Part shown: positions 34,816 through 45,300 of the stretch, piece after piece | How the letters are laid out: each line of letters opens with the position of its first letter | Position numbering within the stretch: position 1 is the stretch's first letter | Assembly: GCA_000442015.1 (NCBI GenBank) | Contig: KE561047.1 | Location: forward strand, 240,063-304,062 | DNA length: 64,000 bases | Direction: 5' to 3' | Origin: Rozella allomycis CSF55 | Lineage: Eukaryota > Rozellomycota | Translations under genes and position numbers: made by a program | Notes under the pieces: generated by a model | Databases searched by the model: none | Told to the model about the DNA's origin: nothing | The model's input: only the letters and a program-made list of their open reading frames with translations

Positions 34816-36211
34816 CTATAGTGCAGTTAATTTTTCGTCATGTATTTCCAGTGAATCGATGTTGTTAACCAATTCGTCAACACTAACTACTTCACTTTTA
34901 TCCACTTTGGCAACTTCTGATAAATCTTTCTCGTAATCTTGAAGAAGAAGCTCCTCGAATTCCTTTTCTATATCATCATCATTAATCGTTGGCAGAGATT
35001 CGATTTGACGATGAATCGCTTGATCAATATCGTTTGCTTCTTCTAAAATATCTTCAAGCGCATCCATTGTCTCTTCTACGTTTTCTATGCTCAATCTATT
35101 CGTTTTAAGAATAGATTTGAGGGAGTTAGTACCAGCCTTATAGGCATTAAGGACCTCTAATCATCTATTTAAACAATTACCTCTGCTTCAGAATTGGATT
35201 TATTTATGTTGTTTAGTATCATTTCGAGATTAAGAAAGCAGTCTGTTTGCTTTGCTTGCGTTTGTAGAACTAAATTCTTATGTTTCAAGGTCATCTTTGC
35301 CATATTCTTGTCTCCACTTTTGACGTACTTTTTGGCAGTTTCTGTAAGGCTGAGAACTTTTTTGGATAATTCTTCTAATTGGATTTTTAAAACCTGCTGA
35401 GCTCTCTTAACTTGATAAATGCCATTAATTGTCTCCGTCTCCGAGACAGGAATTTTAATACCATTACAAATACGAATAATCTATAAAGTTTGAATCCCTA
35501 AACTTACAAGATTGTTCAATGATCTAGGAAGGTTGGGATTGGTTAATGAAATTTGAACATTTTTGCAACGATTCAAAGCGTGAAGTAATATTTCAGCATC
35601 TAATTCCGATATTTTATCAATTTCAAGTACGTTTTCCAGCAACTTGAGAAAATCAGGCCAATTCATTATACTATCTGTAAAATCAACAGGTGCGTTATAT
35701 TTGCTATCAAACTTGCTTAACAGGCCCTAAGAAATCGGAGAAAATTATCATAATTACATTCACAGATTCAATTGAAACATATTCAGTACAATTGGATTTT
35801 AGGAAACGAGATAACGGTGTGAACCCCAGTAAACTTTTAACTGACCATAGAAGCCAACTTTCTGAAGAAAGATAATCATCTTTTAAAACTATTAAACCTC
35901 GTTTCTTCCATTCTTCCTTTTTTCAAAACTTGAACAATCCTTACAAATACTGCATCGAAACCTAAAGGAGAAGCTTGATCGTGCTTTATAGTTTTTTCCA
36001 ATTCTTTTCTGTCGATAACACATCTATGTTCACTCAATAGACCCATTTGAGTCATATCGGTTAAGGCCTTAATCCAAAAGTCAACTTTGGCTTTATAACC
36101 AGTTGGATTAACATCTTTAAGAATGTCTAATGGTCCGAATAGGGATATGATAGTATCTTTGTCTTTCCACTCGTTTAAAGAGGAGAGAAAAGAGCTGATT
36201 TTATCTGACAT
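34816..36211 (-). CDS. CHMP7: CHMP7-like ESCRT-III protein
   Basis: CHMP7 recruits ESCRT-III to the nuclear envelope and endosomes. The N-terminal half is a winged-helix-like region (SLNEWKDKDTIISLFGPL, MTQMGLLSEHRC, ESWLLWSVKSLLGF-like KSWLLWSVKSLLGF). The C-terminal half is a Snf7 domain (VQVLKIQLEELSKK-like helix, then TAKKYVKSGDKNMAKMTLKH, and NVEETMDALEDILEEA). The acidic C-terminal tail follows. Introns are 28, 31, 27 and 26 nt. An apparent frame break near 35,890 disappears when the 28-nt intron starting GTTTTAAAAG is removed. I start at MSDKISSF. Confidence 0.82.
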
Positions 36212-36256
36212 TATAGAAATTTCAAAAACTGCAGTGGAATTATTAAGCAGCAAAAT

Positions 36257-37303
36257 TTATTGGATAGATGCACTTATAACAAGTTTTCTCATCTGATCTA
36301 AGAGAAATTCATCTGGAATAATCGGAGTAATCTGCTGAATTGTAGCTTCTGGCGTCAATTGTCGCGTGTTAAACCTTGAAATTATCCCAGCAAATTTTTC
36401 AAATTGCTCTGTCGTGACTATTTTCTTGATTTTTTTGTACAAGGTAGGGGCATCGATAGAAACAGTATCATGATAAAATGTTTTTGAATCACCAAATTTA
36501 TGTTTGTTCGTTGTGTTATTTAAATCGGATTCGAAATTGTTAACATTTTCAAGACTTGCGGATTTAGATAACTTGTTTTAATTTAAAATTATATTATTAC
36601 AGAGTCTTGAATTCTGGAATGAAGCTGTTCCATGTCCAATGGCTTGTCATTGTTACTCATCTGGCTTTCCTTAAAATAGCTTTGGGTAATCTTTTCTTAA
36701 TTACTTTTACTCATTACCTGAAAAGAATGATCATCTTCGTGGATCGCTGGTTTTTGTTCATCTTGAAGTATACTGGCATCCAAAACGTATGACATTTTTC
36801 TTCCGGGACGATTATTGCCGTTCAAAGCATCAATATCTTCCTTGCTACTTTTCCTTGAATTCGTATGGCTATCTCGAAACTGCAACCTTGTTTGCTCTTG
36901 AACAGGTGAATCCAATCCCGTTCCGAATTCAACTACACTGAGTATTGATTTTCTAAAATTTTCTAATTGCGCAGCAGATCTTTTCACATTTGAGTATTTT
37001 TCTTTCCATTCCTGCACACCAAATAACAAATCCCGCTTTTCACTCTGAAGGGCTTTAATTTGCGCTTCAAATTCATTATTTTTAATTTTGAGAGATGAAT
37101 TTTCATGTTCTAATTGTGAAATCGATATTATTAGGCTATAAACTTTACTCGATCTCGTAGTTGTGAAAACTGGGACTTGAACTCTTGTATTGCCGTTTGC
37201 GTATCTAGCTGCTTTTTCTCGTAAAATTCTCGCAATGCCGTCAATAAATTATTGAATTCCTTTGCTGTGAAAATATCGCTATTACTTTGTTTTCAAAATC
37301 CAT
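36257..37303 (-). CDS. Coiled-coil protein resembling the plant At4g15545-type family
   Basis: It begins MDFENK at 37303 and joins over a 26-nt intron to EFNNLLTALREFYEKKQ. The middle is coiled coil (SSLKIKNNEFEAQIKALQ, SAAQLENFRKSIL) followed by a Ser/Asp-rich linker. The C-terminal block LYKKIKKIVTTEQFEKFAGI, then NTRQLTPEA resembles the SYEQFxxFL...T.E module that ends At4g15545-type proteins. That comparison is from memory. The molecular role is not known to me. Introns of 27 and 29 nt near 36,700 and 36,600 are clean. Near 37,115-37,145 the frame changes by one base with no obvious splice solution. Confidence 0.5.
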
Positions 37304-37334
37304 TGAGAAAATTCGCACATTTTGGAACAATAGT

Positions 37335-37974
37335 TTATTTATTCAAACGTAACATACTTTTCTGTCTCTCATGCATAATAATAAATTCTTCCATAGATCT
37401 CTTATCTAGCGTTCGCTCTCCAGAGGAAATACGTTTCACTAGTGAAAGATATTTTTGAATTTCTTCAGATTCATTAATATTGTGATTGATATGAGATTTT
37501 ATCTCTAAATATTTACTCACTACTTTTAAGACACACTACTATATACGCGCAATCTTTTTGTAACTTTGTCCCATTTCATTGTACCCAGATGGGTAATCTA
37601 AAGGCTGGTATGAAGAACATTTCTGAAACCCGCTACTTATTATGAAAGCTGCATCCTTTAAAAAGGAATATATGAAATGTTACTTTGGGAAGGTCCCCAT
37701 TGTTTATCGGCATGAAGGGCTTTGGAATGGACCTAATGTTCCTTGATAGTGTTATGTATCTGTTAATGGACAAGATTATTAAAATAAAAATCTATCAGGT
37801 AATGCATAATAGAACATCATTTACGAGTAAAATATATCCACCTCCTAAAACGAAAATAACACTAAAAGAATTTGTTGCCGTTAATAAAGAAATGGCTGTT
37901 ATCAATGTGCAAACTACAGCAGATATCGCTAATGTGGTAAGGGCAAGCCGATACGCGGTTAATTTTATGGCCAT
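37335..37974 (-). CDS. DLT1: DLT1-like (defect at low temperature) two-helix membrane protein
   Basis: Exons joined over introns of 33, 28 and 27 nt give a protein with two N-terminal membrane helices (ALTTLAISAVVCTLITAISL, then SVIFVLGGGYILLIFILIIL). A basic segment with SIPKPFMPINNGDLPK follows, and a cytoplasmic C-terminus ending in SMEEFIIMHERQKS. The GGxY...IPKPxxPI..G pattern and the closing E-E-F motif match my memory of fungal Dlt1 proteins, which are fungus-specific and of unclear biochemical role. The start is the ATG before AIKLTAYRL. Three antisense ORFs in this stretch are shadows. Confidence 0.65.
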
Positions 37975-38082
37975 TATTCCAAAAAATGGAATATTGACTA
38001 TTTGAGTAACAAGGTTGAAATTTAATGTGAAGTTCAATTGAAAGATATTTTGATGTAATAAGTGTTTTTATTGATGACCTAA

Positions 38083-39222
38083 TTAGATGCCTTCTTCCTT
38101 ACAAAGAGAAGGACCTGCTCCACATTTCGCATGAATTATTTCCACCGGAATATTTGTTTTTGGAATATTTTCACCCAATTCATTAACAATTGTAACACAT
38201 TCATTAAAATCTCGAATGGACTTGAACTTTGTGACATCGACCAATTGTTTGAGTAACCGCACAACATCTCCTGTGTACTTTGATCGCATGTATAATACAG
38301 GATTTGGTCCCGCATCGAAAGTGTAAGCAACTGCTGTTTCTCCTGCCATTCTATTGTACTCGTGCACAAACTCGATAAACCATCTTGAATCTTCATTTAA
38401 ATATATGATCGGAGGAAATGTATCCAAACAGACAGCATGAAACTGATTCGAATCTGCCATTGTTAAATTTGCAAATGTTTCGAAATCCTTGGCAATGATA
38501 GCTCTTTTCATCGTTTCCAGTTTCGCAGGCATACCCTCAACGCGATGTTTGAACAATGCTGAAGACTTTACGGTTTGTTGCATTCCTACTGTAGATCCAA
38601 CCTTCTTCTTTTCAGATTTTACAATGCATACGAGAATATCAAGGTCTTCCCAACTGTCGCAAATACTATCCGCAACCGATGTAGAGGAACTGTCACCTAA
38701 ATGCCACTCAACAAGACCAGGAAAAAGAGAGCGACATGAAGATCCTGATCCAAGTCTTGCAAATTCTGACAATTCAGTTCTAGTCAGATATGCATCCAGG
38801 TGATACAACAATGATAAACAATACACAAGGCAAGAATACCCGCTGGCAGAAGAAGCGAGCCCAGCAGCTGTCGGAAAAGTGTTTCTTGATTTGATAGTAA
38901 TAAAATGCCTGGGATCTGCAGGTGATTCTAGGGGACTTTCAGATTTGTATTTTATTTGCCTGTTGCCGCATCGTATGGCAATGTTTCGCATTTTATCAAT
39001 GACTAGTTTCATGCGACCAGGGATTTCAACTAGTTCACCGTTTAGAACAAGAGAATCTTGCTTGATTTGTTCATTAGACTCTACACAAGTGATAGTCTTG
39101 ATGTGTTCCATAGAGAGAGTGACAGAAATAGAGCCGTTAGTTGGTAAATTTAGTTCAACATTTTCTTTTCCCCAATACTTTATGACGGCGATGTTTACTG
39201 GAGACTGGCAAGTGATTTTCAT
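38083..39222 (-). CDS. ERG19: Mevalonate diphosphate decarboxylase (MVD1/ERG19)
   Basis: A GHMP-superfamily enzyme that makes isopentenyl diphosphate from mevalonate 5-diphosphate, the last step of the mevalonate pathway for sterols and isoprenoids. Typical blocks are SPVNIAVIKYWGK, LPTNGSISVTLS, FPTAAGLASSASGYSCLVYC (phosphate-binding loop), ARLGSGSSCRS and the catalytic aspartate in AYTFDAGPNPVLY. It is full length at about 380 residues and intronless, unlike most neighbours. The ATG at 39222 is preferred; six further in-frame codons lead back to a non-ATG codon. All active-site residues that I can name are present. Confidence 0.95.
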   Translation of the reverse strand: MKITCQSPVNIAVIKYWGKENVELNLPTNGSISVTLSMEHIKTITCVESNEQIKQDSLVLNGELVEIPGRMKLVIDKMRNIAIRCGNRQIKYKSESPLESPADPRHFITIKSRNTFPTAAGLASSASGYSCLVYCLSLLYHLDAYLTRTELSEFARLGSGSSCRSLFPGLVEWHLGDSSSTSVADSICDSWEDLDILVCIVKSEKKKVGSTVGMQQTVKSSALFKHRVEGMPAKLETMKRAIIAKDFETFANLTMADSNQFHAVCLDTFPPIIYLNEDSRWFIEFVHEYNRMAGETAVAYTFDAGPNPVLYMRSKYTGDVVRLLKQLVDVTKFKSIRDFNECVTIVNELGENIPKTNIPVEIIHAKCGAGPSLCKEEGI

Positions 39223-39314
39223 CAATCTTGATTGCACCAAGAAAATTCCATTTTAGATCAAAATAAAATGACAAAATAATCATTTGAAAAATATTAACAT
39301 TTTTGAATTGATAT

Positions 39315-42300
39315 TTATTCAGTTTGATTTAGGACCAAACAAACACCTTGCAAAACCCAATGACTGGAATGTTCAGAGGTAGCGATATCAGCTTCAAAAA
39401 CGAGTCCGACGCCCATAGCATTTCTTCTCTGCGAGGTAGTATAAACGGGTGTTTTCAAAGTGTTCATGAGTTTCAGCTTGTGCGACTCGATAGGAATAAT
39501 TCTCAGAATAGGCAGTTCACAGCTCATCGGGCCACCGGGAACCATTTTAGCCAGACAATTCTTTTCAGCATCCCAGGTAGCACCTTCCAGAAACAATCCA
39601 CGGGCGTAGCATCCAAAATTGGGGCGTTCGGGAACCTGGTCAATGTCCTTGTACGTTGTGACCTGAGTGTACAGAGTAGAGCGGTCCAGTGGCCAACCGT
39701 TTTTGCGACATGTAGTTTGAACGAGAGCAGTTAGATAAGCCTCGGGGATGTGTAAGCCTGACAGCCACATGACCATTGGTTCACCTGATTTAGCCCAGGA
39801 GTTGTACTGCTGGTATCGTTTTTCAAAATGGACCATCCAATCGCCTAAATTTTTCAGAGTTTCTGGAGCCAGCTGTCTCCACATGAAGGGAAGTTGACCA
39901 TTGTAGAGAGAATTTGCAAGATCGTCGAGAGATTGGGACATTCCGATTTCACCTTTGAGAGCTCTAGCCAATTCCTTTAAACTTGATTGCATGGTGTCTA
40001 CAAGAGTGTTGAATCTTTCCAATTCTTGCAGGAGAACAATTTGTGTTGGCGAAGGAGTGCCAAATGTTTTGTATAGTCTAGCGATATCAAAGAGAGGAGG
40101 CAAGCGTGATTGAATATCCAAAGCGATAGAGTTTATGTAGTCTTCTCGGCTTGTTCCCAGAGCGGAAGAGTTTGTTCTTGGCTGTAGACTGATCAAGAAT
40201 TGCCACATTTCTTTAACAGAGTTGGACAAGTACCCAATTTCAGCATTGGAGTGAAGACCGAATACTTCAGGTGAGTTGTTTAAAGGAAGAGATTCAATGT
40301 ATTCAAGAAATGCATCCCTGGAGGTTGCTTTAGGAATTGAATAGTCGACCAAAGAATTTGAATAGAAATGAAAAGGTTGAAAAGAATCGAACAGAAAGTC
40401 ACCCAAGTATTCGCCAAGATAAGTCATCAAAACTCTTCTATCGTAATCATCAGTGACTCTTCCACCATAAATAGTTTCGCCGATTAAATACTTGATGCTT
40501 TCCCATGGCACTTTAGATTCATTGTTTGTAATCATTTGATTTAGATAAGTTTTGAGAATATTTAAAGAGACTCTGAAATCAGATTCATTGAAATCGTATT
40601 TAACATTCCAGCCAATTTTGCCATACTTGCTTCTCTCTTGAACAACAGCGTGAAAGAATGCTACAACAAAGACTAACGGTCTATAATAAGAATGTGCAGA
40701 TTCAGAGAGCATATCATTTGTTAATCTATAATAATTAGATCTTAAATTCAATTTGAGACCATTTGGCGGTTCAGTGACAACTTTGAGCGATCTTTGTAGG
40801 ATGCCAATAGGAAAACTAGAAATAGGTTCAGTTGTAAGCCACAATCTAAAATCTTTGTGAGGCTTATCAATCTTATCTAAATATTTTTCCAAAGATTTCA
40901 ACCAATTCAACAAGAGATGGCAATTCTGAAGCATAATCCATTGGCCTCTAAGAATAGCGGTTTCTAACAATTGCATAGCTACTGGCGCTTGGCCCTGACC
41001 AAGAGAAACAAATTTCAATCTGTTTCCAGCGAATCCTACAGCTTCAGCTAGTTTAGTCAAGTCAGCAGCTGGATCAGCACCAGGACTCAGAATAAAAACA
41101 ACAGGAATAAATGGCGTTGTTTGGTCCCAAATATTTTGATAGTTTATTACTGGCGGTGTGACATACTTTTCACCAAGCGTATTAATAACAAATCTTGTCA
41201 TTGCGTTGAATACTCTATCTACTCTGAAACATCTCAATAAACACAATTTCTGAAATTCCGTTAATTCTTTATCAAATGGAATTTGTTCAACTTCAGTTAA
41301 TTCAGATTCAGCCCATTGCTTCCATTTAGCTTCATTGTTGGAAATTGAATCAATAATAAACTTGAAAGTGTCATTCAAAGAAGAAAGTCTATTCAAATCT
41401 TTCCATCCTTGCGCTGTAATCCAATTAAATGGTTTATCTTTGGGATTCTCAATTGAAACATTTCCTATCAATTACCCAAATCTATTTTAAATACCCTTGT
41501 AGAAAAAGTCTAGTTCATTTGAATCAATTAAACCATCGCCATCCAGCAACTTTACAGTCATTTGAAACGAAAACATTAATTTATGCTTCTCAAACAATCC
41601 AGTGCACACATAATTATAAACATTAATCTTCAACGTTTCGATTATTTTATTCAATCGCTTAGCTAGAACAGGATCAGGTCTACTTTTAGCCAGCGACATG
41701 TGGAACACTTCAAGAAACGCATTTAGTGAATATTCATACATTGGATTAATCGCTGGCAGTTCACTCAAAACAAAAAACAAAATAGCTCCACCTAAACTAA
41801 AATTTAATACATTTGATTACATTTAGCAACTGGTCTATATGCATCACGAGAAGCTTCAACTTCCAACGACGTCTGATTCGCCAATATCAACTTTTGTGCA
41901 ATTTCATTAGCTTTTGATTTAGTTTCTTCCAACGTTTTAATCAATTCAATGTTATCCAACATCAATCCAGTTGAAGACGCCAATTCCCTCAACAATGTAT
42001 TTTCCAATTCCTCCAACAATGATTTATTCTTGCTCATTTCCAACACTAATTTCTCTCGCTGCTCCTCCAACTCTTTTCTTTCATGGCCAACAACAACATT
42101 CAGCAATTGATCCTGCAACCCTTTCAAAGTCACACTGTAATTAATAATCATCGCAGAACCAAACAGTTTAGGCGAGAATGATGGATTAGATAGCTTTGTC
42201 GTCAAGTACAATCTAAAATTCGGATCATAGTCTACTTCCTTGTCACCCAACACTATAAACTTTCTTGACCCCTGAACTTTGATATTCTTTTCCAAAACAT

Positions 42301-45300
42301 TATCAATTACAGGGTCAATGTACTCATCAACATCTTCAAACAGAAACGGCAACCCATAAGTGATCGCCAACTCTAATTGTTTAAGAAAATCATGATCATT
42401 AAATGAAGACACTTTTAAATTGTTGTTCATTTCTCTCTTTTTAATCCAATGCAACGCCTGCTGCTGTGGATCAATACAAATTGGAAATCTAGATGCTTTG
42501 GTTGTCAATATCCCATTCTGAATAGACAATTCATCCTGTGGCAATGACTCTGATGCCCATCTACTAATCTCAACATCTGTAGTCTGAAATTTCTCAATTT
42601 TAAAATCATTTGACAGGGGTATATTTCTATTCTTTAAATCATTAAACCATTTGTTATAAACCAACTCAGTCCTAAATTCCCAATTAAATGCACCAGTGTA
42701 GCTCATAAACGCAGCGAGTAACAAACAATTCCCAACCAGCTCAATTTTCTGTGATTTCAAATAATCCAAATCTTTTGACCATCTAATCCTCTCAGATTCC
42801 AGTCCAGAGATCAACTTATCAGCCGCAGCCAATCTTCTCTCCATTAACGCAGCCATTTCCTTCAATTCAACTTGCTCAGATTTAGCTTTTTGGAACTGAT
42901 CTTGCAACTGTTTCAATTCATTATTAAGCTTTTGCAACTCTCTAGTAATATCATTATATTCTTGCAAACTTTCAGCCAAATTCTTTTCCAACGTAGCTAC
43001 AGCTTGTCTTTTAGGTGCAATCAACTTTGCCACATTGCAATAGCCAACCACTGCTAGAACAAATTTCAATAATCCTGCCCCAGCAACTGATATTTCCTTC
43101 ATTCTTTCCAGCGTTATTTCTGTTTCTCTTAGAACATTTTTAACATTCTTTATTTGCTCAGTGGAAATGGAATCAACATCCATCGTCATCAAACTAGTCT
43201 TAAAATCACCTATTGTAAAAGATTAACATTGAATACCAGCAGCCATCATTCCTTTGGCACTCTTCCACGATACATCCTTTATATTCTTCAAAATACAAAT
43301 ACATTCACAAACCTTTTCACAATTAAATAAATTTTATACTTTTTGAACTTCTTTTGGTGGTTTAGCAAACGATCTAATTTCTGTAATTTCAGAACTACTT
43401 AGATTTTGTAGAGCCAATTTAGCTTCTTCTAGAGCAGGCAATGCTTCAGCTAGAGCAACTTCAGCTTCTTCTTTATCTTTAGCTATTTGTAAATTTTGTG
43501 CATTCAATTCTCCCTCTTTTCTTGTAGCCAATTCTTTCTTTTCTTCAGCTACTGCTGTATTTGTTGTAATAATTTCCAATAGTTTGTTACAAGCTTCAGT
43601 TTTGTTCCTTACAGCGATATTCTGTTCAGCCAATTTTTCATTCAAATCATCCAACTGCCTGCTACTCTCTTCCAACTTGTCTAGACCAGATTCTAATCTT
43701 GTACACAACTGCAAATTTTCTTGTCTTTTTTCTTTTAATAGTTTAAAGAAATTGTTAATGTAATCTAGATAATTCTTTGGTGTCATGAAACAAGATCGTT
43801 TGTATTTAATGTAGAAATCTTGTCCTGCTGTGCCTGCTGATTGATGAACAAATACCATGTGGCCAACTATTTCCTTTTTGTATTCTTTTGGTATCATTTC
43901 ATCTGTCAACACTGACAAGAATGCTTCTGCTACTGAAAACAGAGCTTGCTGGGGCCACGGTGGAAACCAATTAATAACAGTATTATTAACCAAACCTTTT
44001 ATTAAATAAAACAATTAATTTACCTAGATTAATTAAAGTCTTTAATCTTTACCTGGAAAGTTTCTACATCGAGTTCTTAATAAATCACCATTAGGCGACA
44101 TACACAACACAATATGCAGATTCTCGGCACATTTATTAATAAAATAATTCCAAATTTTCTCTTTTGATTGAATATTAAATTTAGCAGCTTCATCTCTAAT
44201 CCCCGAAATAATCCCATCCTTTTCATCATCAGCAAACAATGCTGGAACATACCCACTAGTTAGAATATTATTAATAGACTCTAAAAACCCTTCCTGAATA
44301 ATCTGCGCATCAGTCAGCATGAAGACCAACTTTTTGTTATCCAGTCCAATCATCTTATAAACTTCTTTTAAATTCTCTTTGAATTCTACTTCACCATAAC
44401 CTCTGCTCAGTGTTATTTCATAGATTGAATAGCCAGCTGTAAATGAAGCCAATTTTGTTAATGACTGTTTACCACTTCCAGCTACACCAACCAACAATCC
44501 ATGACCCCTGTTCATTCTAATGATTCTATGGATTCGTATTAAATGTTCCAATGCATCATCAAACAAGACTAAATTCATTGGTTTATTCTTTATATTGTAT
44601 TCTTCTATTATTTCCTGTATAATAAACTTGACAGCAGTGAAATCCAGTAAATCTTCATACAACCTTGCATTCTCTTCCTGAATCGCATGTCTGAAATCTC
44701 CAAATAAGATTGGATCTTTTGTGGCATAATCAAATTCACTTTCAAATAATTCTAAAATGATTTTATTGATTTGATCAGAAACTAATTTCTTATCTTGATC
44801 TGATATCAACCTATCATGAAATATCCTCAATGATTCATTCCTCCACAATCTAATTATTCTCTCATTTGAATCAAAATGATCAGGCGTTGAATTACACAAC
44901 CCTTGAAACACTCTTGAAATATCTCTCATATTAAACAAATAATGAAATTTGCTGGGCGTTGGTGGCAATTTATTCTGTACAATTGAATAAAGCTTTAATG
45001 TTGCTGAAACGAGATTATTCACATTGCTAAATATTTCTTGCTTGAATACTCCAAAGTGACCATTCAAAATTGATGTGAATATTTTCTGTAATGATAAATC
45101 TTTTGGAAATGAAATGTTAAAGATATTAAATAAACTCATAAATCTTGAATCTACTTGTGATCTACCCCCTCCAGGTGGTCCCATCGCTGCTAGGAATTGA
45201 ACATCCTTTAAATATTTCCAATTCAATTCTTTTCCTCTATCATACAATCCTCCCTTTTCTATCAATAACTTTAACAATGCAATTGGTTGTTGAGTTCCAT

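Noticed and set aside
35875-35905. Apparent frameshift in CHMP7 between NSFKR and the next block
   Set aside because: A 28-nt intron starting GTTTTAAAAG and ending TTCTTCAG gives an in-frame join to SWLLWSVKSLLGF.
37303-37360. A 92-nt intron that would fuse DLT1 to the coiled-coil gene
   Set aside because: The stretch is better read as an intergenic spacer: DLT1 stops at 37335 and the next gene starts at an ATG at 37303, with a 26-nt first intron.
37685-38005. Rightward ORF of about 106 codons
   Set aside because: It is antisense to DLT1, has no domain character, and the leftward frame has membrane helices and clean introns.
39348-39734. Rightward ORF of 128 codons at the DNAH10 3' end
   Set aside because: It lies wholly antisense to the conserved dynein C-terminus, with no independent features. 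The same holds for the other + strand ORFs between 39 and 53 kb.
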